64,000 nucleotides of DNA from the NCBI RefSeq assembly GCF_900116405.1, contig NZ_FPAQ01000001.1, positions 20,293 through 84,292 of the forward strand. Direction: 5' to 3'. This document shows positions 28,424-37,102 of this stretch, one piece after another. The stretch's first letter is position 1. Every line of letters starts with the position of its first letter. Both the position numbers and the translations under genes were made by a program. Origin of the DNA: Halomonas saccharevitans (lineage in GTDB: Bacteria > Pseudomonadota > Gammaproteobacteria > Pseudomonadales > Halomonadaceae). Below the pieces are notes generated by a model. The model was given only the letters and a program-made list of their open reading frames with translations, did no database searches and was not told the DNA's origin.

Positions 28424-29745
28424 TGCCCTACGAGATGATCGCCATTGTGATGTTCGGCTCGATGATGCTGATGCTGTTCACCGGCCAGCGCGTGTTCGGC
28501 GCGATCGGCTTCGTCGGCGCCCTGGCAGGGGTGCTGCTGTGGGGGACCGGCGGGGTCGATATCCCGTTCTCCTCGGCGATGAAGCTGATGAAATGGTACC
28601 CACTGCTGACCCTGCCGATGTTCATTTTCATGGGCTACGTGCTCTCGGAGAGCCGTATCGCCGACGATCTCTACCGGATGTTCCACGTCTGGATGGGGCC
28701 GGTGCGGGGTGGTCTCGCCATCGGCACGATCGGGCTGATGGTGCTGATCTCGGCGATGAACGGGCTCTCGGTGGCCGGCATGGCCATCGGCGCCACCATC
28801 GCCCTGCCCGAACTGCTGCGGCGCGGCTACGACAAGATCATGGTCACCGGCGTCATCCAGGCGGGGTCGAGCCTGGGCATCCTGGTGCCGCCCTCGGTGG
28901 TGCTGGTGCTCTACGCGATGATCGCCCGCCAGCCGGTGGGGCAACTGTGGCTGGCCGGCGTGCTGCCGGGGCTGATGATGGCGACGCTCTTCATCATCTA
29001 CATCTATGTGCGCTGTCGCCTGCAGCCGTCCCTGGGGCCCGCGCTGCCCATCGAGGAGCGCGATGTCTCCTGGGCCGAGAAGCTGCGCCTGCTGCGGGCC
29101 GGGCTGCTGCCGCTGGTGATCTTCGCGGTGATGATGGTGCCCTTCGTCAAGGGCTGGACATCGCTGGTCGAGAGTTCCGCCGTCGGGGCGATGACCGCGC
29201 TGCTGGCCGCCATCCTCAAGGGGCGCATGACGCGACGGGTGTTCGAGGTCTCGGTGCGCCAGACCCTGGCCATCTCCTGCATGTTCATGTGGATCATCCT
29301 GGCGGCGCTGGCCTTCGGCGCCATCTTCGACGGCCTGGGCGCGGTCAAGGCCATTGAGGACCTGTTCACCGATCGCCTGGGGCTCTCGCCCTGGATGATC
29401 CTGATCCTGATGCAGCTCAGCTTCATCGTCATGGGCACCTTCCTCGACGACACCGCCATGCTGGTGATCGTGGCGCCGCTCTACGTGCCGCTGGTCGACG
29501 CGCTGGGTTTCGACCTGATCTGGTACGGCGTGCTCTACACCATCACTACCCAGATCGCCTACATGACGCCGCCGTTCGGCTACAACCTCTTCCTGATGCG
29601 CGCCATGGCGCCGCCCCAGATCGGACTTCGCGATATTTACTTGTCGATTCTGCCCTTCGTGCTGGTGATGACCGTCGCCTTGAGCCTGGTGATGCTCTTT
29701 CCGCAGATCGCACTCTGGCTTCCGGGCTACATTTATGGGCACTGA
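28423..29745 (+). CDS. dctM: TRAP transporter large permease (DctM)
   Basis: Main transport subunit, sodium- or proton-coupled, 440 residues with about twelve membrane helices. Family segments: TGQRVFGAIGFVGALAGVLLW near the N-terminus, AGSSLGILVPPSVVLVLYAMI near 145, and MTPPFGYNLFLMRAMAP near 380. Start ATG overlaps the dctQ stop (TGATG at 28421-28425). Confidence 0.93.
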   Translation: MPYEMIAIVMFGSMMLMLFTGQRVFGAIGFVGALAGVLLWGTGGVDIPFSSAMKLMKWYPLLTLPMFIFMGYVLSESRIADDLYRMFHVWMGPVRGGLAIGTIGLMVLISAMNGLSVAGMAIGATIALPELLRRGYDKIMVTGVIQAGSSLGILVPPSVVLVLYAMIARQPVGQLWLAGVLPGLMMATLFIIYIYVRCRLQPSLGPALPIEERDVSWAEKLRLLRAGLLPLVIFAVMMVPFVKGWTSLVESSAVGAMTALLAAILKGRMTRRVFEVSVRQTLAISCMFMWIILAALAFGAIFDGLGAVKAIEDLFTDRLGLSPWMILILMQLSFIVMGTFLDDTAMLVIVAPLYVPLVDALGFDLIWYGVLYTITTQIAYMTPPFGYNLFLMRAMAPPQIGLRDIYLSILPFVLVMTVALSLVMLFPQIALWLPGYIYGH

Positions 29746-29791
29746 TGTGGGAAAGGGGGCCGGGCAGTCGACGGCCGCCGTCGGCGACACC

Positions 29792-29809
29792 CACGTCAGT
29801 CACGTCAGT
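29792..29809 (+). repeat. 9-base tandem repeat before dctP
   Basis: CACGTCAGT occurs twice in direct succession, then continues CACGACAAC. It lies in the 159-base leader between dctM and dctP, which otherwise shows only a good RBS (AGGAGAG) just before dctP. Confidence 0.6.
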
Positions 29810-29904
29810 CACGACAACAGCCATATCAGCAGCCACAACAACAAGAGCCTCGACAGGGGCCGCATCCACGCACCATCCGGTATCACCACCAGGAGAGCGA
29901 CACA

Positions 29905-30957
29905 ATGACAACAAGACGCAAGTTTCTGATCACCGCCGCGGCCGGTGCGGCCATCGCCCCGCTGGCATCGAGGGTCATGGCTCAGTCGTCGTCCGAGCCC
30001 ACCATCAAGTGGCGGATGCAGACCTATGCCGGCGCGGCCCTGGCCGAACACGTCGCCAAGCCGGCCATCGACCTGTTCAACCGCATCGCCGGGGATCGCA
30101 TGCAGATCGAGCTCTACTACGCCGATCAGCTGGTGCCGACGGGCGAGCTCTTCCGGGCGATGCAGCGCGGCACCATCGATGCGGTGCAGTCGGACGACGA
30201 CTCCATGGCCTCGCCCACCGAGGTCACCGTCTTCGGCGGCTACTTCCCCTTCGGCTCGCGCTACAGCCTCGACGTGCCGGTGCTCTTCAACCAGTACGGC
30301 CTCAAGGAGATCTGGGAGGAGGAGTACGCCAAGGTCGGCGTCAAGCACGTCAGCGCCGGGGCCTGGGATCCCTGTCACTTCGTGACCAAGGAGCCGATCC
30401 GCAGCCTCAAGGACCTCGAGGGCAAGCGCATCTTCACCTTCCCCACCGCCGGGCGCTTCCTGTCGCAGTTCGGCGTGGTGCCGGTGACCTTGCCTTGGGA
30501 GGACATCGAGGTGGCCGTGCAGACCGGTGAGCTCGACGGCATCGCCTGGTCGGGCATCACCGAGGATTACACGGTGGGCTGGGCGGACGTCACCAACTAC
30601 TTCCTGACCAACAACATCTCGGGTGCCTGGATCGGTCACTTCTTCGTCAACATGGAGCGCTGGGAGGAGCTGCCGGAAGACCTCAGGCTGCTGTTCGAGG
30701 TGTGCTGCGAGCAGTCCCACTACTATCGCCAGCACTGGTACTGGGGCGGCGAGGCGCGACTGCGCGTGCACGGTGAGAAGCTCGAGCTGACCACGATTCC
30801 CGATGCCGAGTGGGATCAGGTGGAAGCGGCGGCCCAGGAATTCTGGGACGAGATCGCCGCGCAATCCGAGACCAAGGCCCGCGTGGTCGAGATCTTCAAG
30901 CAGTACAACGCCGACATGCGCAAGGCCGGACGACCCTATCGCTACGGCCAGGCGTGA
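29905..30957 (+). CDS. dctP: TRAP transporter periplasmic substrate-binding protein (DctP)
   Basis: Extracytoplasmic binding protein, 350 residues. The leader has a twin-arginine motif (TTRRKFL) and ends SRVMAQ at about residue 27, so export is probably by Tat. Downstream are typical DctP segments: LFRAMQRGTIDAVQSDD, TKEPIRSLKDLEGKRIFTFP and LPWEDIEVAVQTGELDGI. The ligand is unknown; neighbouring GS-like, aldehyde and alcohol dehydrogenases suggest an amine or amino alcohol, though TRAP ligands are usually carboxylates. Confidence 0.9.
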   Translation: MTTRRKFLITAAAGAAIAPLASRVMAQSSSEPTIKWRMQTYAGAALAEHVAKPAIDLFNRIAGDRMQIELYYADQLVPTGELFRAMQRGTIDAVQSDDDSMASPTEVTVFGGYFPFGSRYSLDVPVLFNQYGLKEIWEEEYAKVGVKHVSAGAWDPCHFVTKEPIRSLKDLEGKRIFTFPTAGRFLSQFGVVPVTLPWEDIEVAVQTGELDGIAWSGITEDYTVGWADVTNYFLTNNISGAWIGHFFVNMERWEELPEDLRLLFEVCCEQSHYYRQHWYWGGEARLRVHGEKLELTTIPDAEWDQVEAAAQEFWDEIAAQSETKARVVEIFKQYNADMRKAGRPYRYGQA

Positions 30958-30965
30958 GTCGCTCC

Positions 30966-31027
30966 CATGCCCCGGCGACTGTCGGGGCATGCCGTTCAGG
31001 GAGGGGGCCCGGCCGAGTACGGGCCCC
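30966..31027 (+). other. Two hairpins between dctP and the GS-like gene
   Basis: The first stem is CATGCCCCG/CGGGGCATG (30966-30974, 30983-30991; 9 bp). The second is GGGGCCCG/CGGGCCCC (31004-31011, 31020-31027; 8 bp). No T-tract follows. They could set different transcript levels for transporter and enzymes by partial termination or by protecting the dctP 3' end. Confidence 0.5.
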
Positions 31028-31056
31028 GTCGTGGTGATCAGTGAGGAAGTTCAGAA

Positions 31057-32427
31057 ATGACCAACGCGCAGGCTTTGGACGCCCTCGAGGCCCTGAGGGT
31101 CCAGGTGGAGAGTGGCGATGTCGACACCGTGCTCGTGTGCATCGTCGACATGCAGGGACGGCTGATGGGCAAGCGGCTCCACGCGCGCCACTTCGTGGAG
31201 CATGGCTGGGAGGAGACGCACTGCTGCAACTATCTGCTGGCCACCGACCTCGAGATGGAAACCCCCGACGGCTACGCCAGCACCTCCTGGCGGGCGGGGT
31301 ACGGCGACTACATCATGAAGCCGGATCTCGCTACGCTGCGGCCCGTGCCCTGGCTCGAGGGCACGGTCATGCTGCTCTGCGACGTGCTGGACCATCATAC
31401 CCATGAGCCGGTGGCCCACGCGCCGCGGGCCATCCTCAAGCGTCAACTCGAGCGGCTGGAGGGGATGGGCTTCGACGCGATCATGGCCACCGAGCTGGAG
31501 TTCTTCCTGTTCGAGAAGCCCCTCGACGAGATCCGCAAGGAGGGGTTTCGCGACCTGCAGCCGATCAGCGGCTACAACGAGGACTATCACCTCTTTCAGA
31601 CCACCAAGGAAGAGCACGTGCTGCGCCCGCTGCGCAATCACCTTTACGCGGCGGGTATTCCCGTAGAGGGCACAAAGGGGGAAGCCGGGTCTGGGCAGGA
31701 GGAGCTCAACATCCGCTACGCCAAGGCCCTCGACACCGCGGACTACCACACCATCGCCAAGCACGCGACCAAGGAGATCGCCTGGCAGCAGGGGCGGGCG
31801 GTCACCTTCCTGCCGAAGTGGCACCACGACCATTCCGGCAGCTCCACCCATATTCACCAGTCGCTGTGGCGCCAGGGCGTGCCCGCCTTCCACGACGACG
31901 GCGAGGCGCGGGGCATGTCGGCGCTGATGCAGCACTACCTGGCCGGGCTCCTGAAGTACGCGCCCGACTTCACCTACTTCCTGGCGCCCTACATCAACAG
32001 CTACAAGCGCTTCCAGAAGGGCTCCTTCGCGCCCACGCGCACGGTCTGGTCGGTGGACAATCGCACCGCGGGCTTTCGCCTCTGCGCCGAGAGCACCCGG
32101 GCGGTGCGCATCGAGTGTCGCATCGGCGGCTCGGACCTCAATCCCTACCTCGCCATGGCCGGGCAGCTGGCCGCCGGCATCAAGGGCATCGAGGAGCGCC
32201 TGGCGCTGCCGCCGCCCGCCGAGGGCGACACCTACGAGGGGGAGTCGGGGCTGATTCCGCAGACCCTGCGCGATGCCCGTGAGGCCCTATACGGGTCGGC
32301 CATGCTGCGTGAGGCCATGGGCGACGCGGTGGTCGATCACTACGCCCGGGCCGCCGAGGTGGAGATGGAGGACTTCGCCCGCGTGGTCACCGACTACGAG
32401 GTGGCGCGCGGCTTCGAGCGCTCATGA
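31057..32427 (+). CDS. Glutamine-synthetase-family gamma-glutamylamide ligase (copy 2)
   Basis: GS-fold ligase of 456 residues. N-terminal VDMQGRLMGKRL, catalytic Glu segment ATELEFFLFEK, GEAGSGQEELNI, HHDHSGSSTHIHQSLW and NRTAGFRL are all in the expected order. It differs strongly from the puuA copies at 21988 and 43474 in the N-terminal substrate region (HGWEETHCCNYLLATDLEME). Members of this clade glutamylate amines such as putrescine, isopropylamine or ethanolamine. Adjacent aldehyde and alcohol dehydrogenases suggest an amine carrying a hydroxyl group, which is inference. Confidence 0.85.
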   Translation: MTNAQALDALEALRVQVESGDVDTVLVCIVDMQGRLMGKRLHARHFVEHGWEETHCCNYLLATDLEMETPDGYASTSWRAGYGDYIMKPDLATLRPVPWLEGTVMLLCDVLDHHTHEPVAHAPRAILKRQLERLEGMGFDAIMATELEFFLFEKPLDEIRKEGFRDLQPISGYNEDYHLFQTTKEEHVLRPLRNHLYAAGIPVEGTKGEAGSGQEELNIRYAKALDTADYHTIAKHATKEIAWQQGRAVTFLPKWHHDHSGSSTHIHQSLWRQGVPAFHDDGEARGMSALMQHYLAGLLKYAPDFTYFLAPYINSYKRFQKGSFAPTRTVWSVDNRTAGFRLCAESTRAVRIECRIGGSDLNPYLAMAGQLAAGIKGIEERLALPPPAEGDTYEGESGLIPQTLRDAREALYGSAMLREAMGDAVVDHYARAAEVEMEDFARVVTDYEVARGFERS

Positions 32428-32462
32428 TGTCGGCGGCGAGCGGGCACCAACAGGAGAGAATG

Positions 32463-33845
32463 ATGGGTCACACCTTGAGATGTATCTCGCCGATCGACGG
32501 ATCGGTGTTCGCCGAGCGCGACGCGCTCTCGATCGAGGCCGCCCGGCAGGCGGCCGCCCGAGCCCGCACGGCGCAGCGCGACTGGGCGGCCAGGCCCCTC
32601 GAGGAGCGCATCGACCTGGTGCGCGCCGGCATCGCCGCGCTGGGGGCGATGAACGACGAGGTGGTGCCGGAGCTGGCGCGGATGATGGGCCGCCCGGTGC
32701 GCTACGGTGGAGAGTTCGGCGGCGTCGAGGAGCGCGGCGGCCACATGGCGGCTATCGTCGAGGAGGCGCTGGCCGATATCTCGGTCGGCGAGGACGCCAC
32801 GGTCAAGCGCTATATCAAGCGCGTGCCCCACGGCGTGGTGCTGGTGGTGGCGCCCTGGAACTACCCCTACATGACGGCGATCAACTGCGTGGCGCCGGCG
32901 CTGATCGCCGGCAACAGCGTGCTGCTCAAGCACGCCACCCAGACCCTGCTGGTCGGCGAGCGGATGGCGCGTGCCTTCCACTCGGCCGGCGTGCCCGAGG
33001 CGGTGTTTCAGAACGTCTTCCTGGATCACGACACCACCTCACGGCTGATCGCCGAGCGCGCCTTCGACTTCGTCAACTTCACCGGGTCCGTGGGCGGAGG
33101 GCGCGCCATGGAGCAGGCGGCGGCCGGCACCTTCACCGGGCTGGGCCTGGAGCTCGGCGGCAAGGATCCGGGCTACGTCATGGAGGATGCCGACCTCGAG
33201 GCCGCCGTCGCGACACTGATTGACGGGGCGATGTTCAACTCGGGGCAGTGCTGCTGCGGGATCGAGCGGATCTACGTGCATGAGAGCCTCTATGATGCCT
33301 TCGTCGAGAAGGCCGTGGCGGTGGTCGAGGCCTACACCCTGGGCGACCCGCTGGACGCCGAGACGGACATCGGGCCGATGGCCCACGTGCGCTTCGCCGC
33401 CGAGGTGCGCGCCCAGATCGACGAGGCCCTGGCCGACGGGGCGAGGGCGCATATCCCGCGAAAGCCCGCCGACGACGGAGGCGCCTACCTGACCCCGCAG
33501 ATCCTGACCGAGGTGACCCACGACATGCGCGTGATGCGCGACGAGAGCTTCGGGCCGGTGGTCGGCATCATGCGGGTGAGCGACGACGAGGAGGCGATCC
33601 GGCTGATGAATGACAGCCCGTTCGGCCTGACGGCGAGCCTCTGGACCGCCGATATCGAGCGTGCCCAGCGCGTCGGCGACCGGGTCGAGACCGGCACCGT
33701 CTTCATGAATCGCGCCGACTACCTCGACCCGGGCCTGTGCTGGACCGGCTGCAAGGAGACCGGGCGCGGCGGCAGCCTCTCGGTGATCGGCTATCACAAC
33801 CTCACGCGACCCAAGTCCTACTATTTAAAGAAAACAACAGCTTAG
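32463..33845 (+). CDS. NAD(P)-dependent aldehyde dehydrogenase
   Basis: Oxidises an aldehyde to the acid; 460 residues. Conserved sites: NAD motif FTGSVGGG (206-213), general base Glu230 in LELGGKDP and nucleophile Cys264 in SGQCCCGIER. Two starts are possible: 32424, overlapping the GS stop by ATGA, or 32463 with GGAGAG before it. The latter begins at the conserved LRCISPIDGS and is preferred. The 3' end lies in a 17-base tandem repeat. Lies between a gamma-glutamyl ligase and an alcohol dehydrogenase, suggesting it acts on the aldehyde made by the latter. Confidence 0.88.
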   Translation: MGHTLRCISPIDGSVFAERDALSIEAARQAAARARTAQRDWAARPLEERIDLVRAGIAALGAMNDEVVPELARMMGRPVRYGGEFGGVEERGGHMAAIVEEALADISVGEDATVKRYIKRVPHGVVLVVAPWNYPYMTAINCVAPALIAGNSVLLKHATQTLLVGERMARAFHSAGVPEAVFQNVFLDHDTTSRLIAERAFDFVNFTGSVGGGRAMEQAAAGTFTGLGLELGGKDPGYVMEDADLEAAVATLIDGAMFNSGQCCCGIERIYVHESLYDAFVEKAVAVVEAYTLGDPLDAETDIGPMAHVRFAAEVRAQIDEALADGARAHIPRKPADDGGAYLTPQILTEVTHDMRVMRDESFGPVVGIMRVSDDEEAIRLMNDSPFGLTASLWTADIERAQRVGDRVETGTVFMNRADYLDPGLCWTGCKETGRGGSLSVIGYHNLTRPKSYYLKKTTA

Positions 33846-33878
33846 AGAAAACAACAGCTTAAAGAAAACAACATCATG
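33828..33878 (+). repeat. 17-base tandem repeat, three copies, at the ALDH 3' end
   Basis: AAGAAAACAACAGCTTA occurs at 33828-33844 and, with one change, at 33845-33861. The third copy (33862-33878) keeps the first 12 bases, then diverges. The first copy encodes the last residues of the aldehyde dehydrogenase (KKTTA and the start of its TAG stop). The A-rich composition contrasts with the GC-rich surroundings. Confidence 0.85.
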
Positions 33879-33895
33879 CTAAAGAAGGTGACGAG

Positions 33896-35041
33896 ATGAC
33901 GCTGACCGGCAACTGGACCTATCCCACCGCCATCCGCTTCGGCGCGGGGCGGCTCAAGGAGCTGCCCGAGACCTGTGCCGAGGCGGGCATGGCGCGGCCG
34001 CTGCTGGTGACCGATCGCGGCCTGGCCGACCTGCCGATCACCGCCGCCGCGCTGGATATCCTCGAGGCCGCGGGCCTCGGCCGGGGGCTCTTCGCCGAGG
34101 TCGACCCCAATCCCAACGAGCGCAACCTGGCGGCGGGCGTCGAGGCGTTTCGGGCGGGCGGCCATGACGGGGTGATCGCCTTCGGCGGCGGGTCGGGGCT
34201 GGATCTGGGCAAGATGGTGGCCTTCATGTCCGGCCAGACGCGCCCGGTGTGGGACTTCGAGGACATCGGCGACTGGTGGACCCGGGCCGATGCCGAGGCG
34301 ATCGCCCCCATCGTGGCGGTGCCCACCACCGCCGGGACCGGCTCCGAGGTGGGGCGGGCCAGCGTCATCACCAATTCCGAGACCCACGAGAAGAAGATCA
34401 TCTTCCATCCCCGGGTGCTGCCCCGGGTGGTGCTCTGCGATCCCGAGCTGACGGTGGGCATGCCCCGGGCGATCACCGCCGGCACCGGGCTCGATGCCTT
34501 CGCCCACTGCGTCGAGGCCTTCTCGAGCCCGCACTATCACCCGATGAGCCAGGGCATCGCCCTGGAAGGCATGCGGCTGGTCAAGGAGTACCTGCCGCGC
34601 GCCTACGCCGACGGCACCGATCTCGAGGCCCGGGCCCACATGATGAGCGCGGCGATGATGGGCTCCACCGCCTTCCAGAAGGGGCTGGGTGCCATCCATG
34701 CCCTGAGCCACCCCATCGGCGCGGTGTTCAATGCCCACCACGGCACCACCAATGCGGTCTGCATGCCGGCGGTGCTTGCCTTCAACGCCGAGGCGATCCG
34801 CGAGCGCTTCGACAGTGCGGCCGCCTACCTGGGCATCGAGGGCGGCTTCGAGGGGTTCCAGGCCTTCGTGCAGGATCTCAACGACCGCATGGGCATCCCG
34901 CGCACCCTCGCCGAACTCGGCGCCACCCCCGAGCGCATCGACGAGCTGGCCGAGATGGCCATTCAGGACCCCAGCTGCGGCGGCAATCCGGTGGCGCTGA
35001 CCGTCGAGGATCTCAGGACGCTGTTCCACCGCTGCATGTGA
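33896..35041 (+). CDS. Iron-containing alcohol dehydrogenase
   Basis: Group III Fe-dependent alcohol dehydrogenase, 381 residues. NAD-site GGGSGLDLGK at 97-106, and iron ligands Asp200, His204, His268 and His282 spaced as in FucO (D-x3-H, then 64, then H-x13-H). RBS AAGGTGACGAG. Follows the aldehyde dehydrogenase by 50 bases and probably shares its transcript. Proposed role is oxidation of a hydroxyl on a gamma-glutamylated amine. Alternatively it could reduce an aldehyde. Confidence 0.9.
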   Translation: MTLTGNWTYPTAIRFGAGRLKELPETCAEAGMARPLLVTDRGLADLPITAAALDILEAAGLGRGLFAEVDPNPNERNLAAGVEAFRAGGHDGVIAFGGGSGLDLGKMVAFMSGQTRPVWDFEDIGDWWTRADAEAIAPIVAVPTTAGTGSEVGRASVITNSETHEKKIIFHPRVLPRVVLCDPELTVGMPRAITAGTGLDAFAHCVEAFSSPHYHPMSQGIALEGMRLVKEYLPRAYADGTDLEARAHMMSAAMMGSTAFQKGLGAIHALSHPIGAVFNAHHGTTNAVCMPAVLAFNAEAIRERFDSAAAYLGIEGGFEGFQAFVQDLNDRMGIPRTLAELGATPERIDELAEMAIQDPSCGGNPVALTVEDLRTLFHRCM

Positions 35042-35043
35042 TC

Positions 35044-35070
35044 GCCGGACGCCGTCCGCTGGCGTCCGGC
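35044..35070. terminator. Hairpin between convergent Fe-ADH and fhs
   Basis: A 10-bp perfect stem GCCGGACGCC/GGCGTCCGGC with a 7-base loop, 2 bases past the Fe-ADH stop and 18 bases from the fhs stop. No T-tract, but position suits a shared terminator. Confidence 0.6.
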
Positions 35071-35087
35071 CCCCGCGATCGCCACGC

Positions 35088-36821
35088 TCAGAACAGTCCG
35101 GTGATCTCGCCGTGGTCGTCGATGTCGAGGTGCGCGGCGGCCGGGTCGCTTCCGAGGCCCGGCATGGTGCGGATATCGCCGCACAGCGCATAGACGAAGC
35201 CCGCGCCGGCGGAGAGGCGCACCTCGCGCACCGGCAGGGTCCAGCCGGTGGGGGCGCCGCGCAGGGTCGGATCCGACGACAGCGAGAGATGCGTCTTGGC
35301 GATGCACACGGGCAGGTGTCCCTGCCCCTGCTGCTGGTAGAGGTCGAGCTGGCGGCGGGCCTCGGGGCTGAAGGTGACATCGGCGGCGCCATAGAGGCGG
35401 GTGGCGATGCGCTCGATCTTGGCGTCCAGGGGCATCTCGTCGGGATAGAGCAGGTGGAAGTCGCTGCCCTGTTCGGCGGCGGCCTCCACGGCCTGGGCAA
35501 GCTCCAGCGCGCCGATGCCCCCGTCACGCACGTGGGTGGATACCGCGGCCCGCACCCCGGCGGCCTCGGCGATGTCGCGAATCGCGGCGTGCTCGCTGGC
35601 ATGGTCGGAGGGGAAGGCGTTGATCGCCACCACCGGGGTGACGCCGTGGGCGCGCAGGTTGTCGATCTGCTTGACGAGGTTGGCGCCGCCCGCGTGCACG
35701 TCCTCGGGGCTCTCCGCCAGCATCGCCATGGGCAGCGGCCGGCCGGGCGTCACGGCATAGCGCCCGGAGTGGAACTTCAGGGCCCGCACCGTGACCACCA
35801 GCACCGCGGCATCCGGGACCATCCCCGAGGCGCGGCACTTGATGTTGAAGAAGCGTTCCGCCCCCATGTCGGCCCCGAAGCCCGCCTCGGTGACGAGATA
35901 GTCGCCGCCGTGCAGGCCGATGCGATCGGCGACGATCGAGGAGTTGCCATGGGCGATGTTGCCGAACGGGCCGGCATGGATCAGTGCCGGCGCGTGCTCG
36001 AGGGTCTGCAGCAGGTTGGGCTTGATCGCCTCCTTGAGCAGCGCGGTCATGGCGCCCGCCGCGCCGATCTCCTCGGCGGTGACCGGCTCGCCGTCGTGGG
36101 TCGTGCCGACGCGGATCCGCCCCAGGCGGCGCCGCAGGTCCTGTAGTGATGTCGCCAGGGCGAGGATCGCCATGACCTCGGAGGCTGCGGTGATCTCGAA
36201 GCCACTCTGGCGGGGGAGGCCGTCGGCGGGTGGGCCGAGTCCCGTGACGACATGGCGCAGCGCGCGGTCGTTGATGTCCATCACCCGCGGCCAGGTGATG
36301 GTCTGCGGGTCCAGGTCGCTGCCCAGACGGTGATAGAGGTGGTTGTCGATCATCGCCGCCAGCAGGTTGTGGGCGGCGGAGACCGCATGGATGTCGCCGG
36401 TCAGATGCAGGTTGATGCGCTCCATGGGCACCACCTGGCTGTAGCCCCCGCCGGCGGCGCCGCCCTTGATGCCCAGCGTCGGGCCCATGGAGGGCTGGCG
36501 CAGGGTGACGGTGGCGGCGTGGCCGAGCTGCTGGAGGCCCTGGACGAGGCCGATGGCGGTAGTGGTCTTGCCCTCGCCCAGCGGCGTGGGAGTGATCGCC
36601 GAGACCACCACGTAGCGCGCCCGGGGACGCTCAGCCAGCGCGTCTACGGCGGCCAGGTCCAGCTTGGCGATGCCCCGCCCGTAGGGCTCCACCGTCTCTC
36701 CGGGCACGCCCAGGCGGTGGGCGATCTCCTCGATGGGCCACAGCCGGGCGTCTCGGGCGATCGCCAGGTTGCTGGGGGGGCAGGCTCGCGCCTGGCCGAG
36801 GTCGTGCGGTTGGCTCGTCAT
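35088..36821 (-). CDS. fhs: Formate-tetrahydrofolate ligase
   Basis: ATP-dependent synthesis of 10-formyl-THF from formate and THF (reversible). 577 residues. P-loop-like PLGEGKTTTAIGL at about 80-92, then RQPSMGPTLGIKGGAAGGGYSQV split over residues 110-132, and C-terminal TMPGLGSDPAAAHLDID. Start chosen at 36821 with AGGAGA before it. Neighbouring genes (GcvT-type demethylases on one side, a formate-releasing-type amidohydrolase block on the other) fit a role in recycling one-carbon units. Confidence 0.95.
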   Translation of the reverse strand: MTSQPHDLGQARACPPSNLAIARDARLWPIEEIAHRLGVPGETVEPYGRGIAKLDLAAVDALAERPRARYVVVSAITPTPLGEGKTTTAIGLVQGLQQLGHAATVTLRQPSMGPTLGIKGGAAGGGYSQVVPMERINLHLTGDIHAVSAAHNLLAAMIDNHLYHRLGSDLDPQTITWPRVMDINDRALRHVVTGLGPPADGLPRQSGFEITAASEVMAILALATSLQDLRRRLGRIRVGTTHDGEPVTAEEIGAAGAMTALLKEAIKPNLLQTLEHAPALIHAGPFGNIAHGNSSIVADRIGLHGGDYLVTEAGFGADMGAERFFNIKCRASGMVPDAAVLVVTVRALKFHSGRYAVTPGRPLPMAMLAESPEDVHAGGANLVKQIDNLRAHGVTPVVAINAFPSDHASEHAAIRDIAEAAGVRAAVSTHVRDGGIGALELAQAVEAAAEQGSDFHLLYPDEMPLDAKIERIATRLYGAADVTFSPEARRQLDLYQQQGQGHLPVCIAKTHLSLSSDPTLRGAPTGWTLPVREVRLSAGAGFVYALCGDIRTMPGLGSDPAAAHLDIDDHGEITGLF

Positions 36822-37102
36822 CGCCGCGTCTCCTGGGTCATTCACCTGGGGCATCTACCGGGACGTCGATCGCCTCAGTCGTCTTTAGTTACAGTATTCG
36901 TGTCCGCCGGGCCGAGAGCTTGCCCGTGGGCGTCAGCAGGCTTGGCCGCAGCGACACCTCAAGGCCGGGCGCAGGGCCTCGTTGGGCGAGTCGCGGCGCC
37001 GCGAGCAAAGTGCGCGTCGTCGATGCGCAAGCCGCGGCGCTGTTGCGGGGAAGAAACTCTGACTAGAGTCCAGGTAGGCGACGATGGTGAGGAGGGCAAT
37101 CG

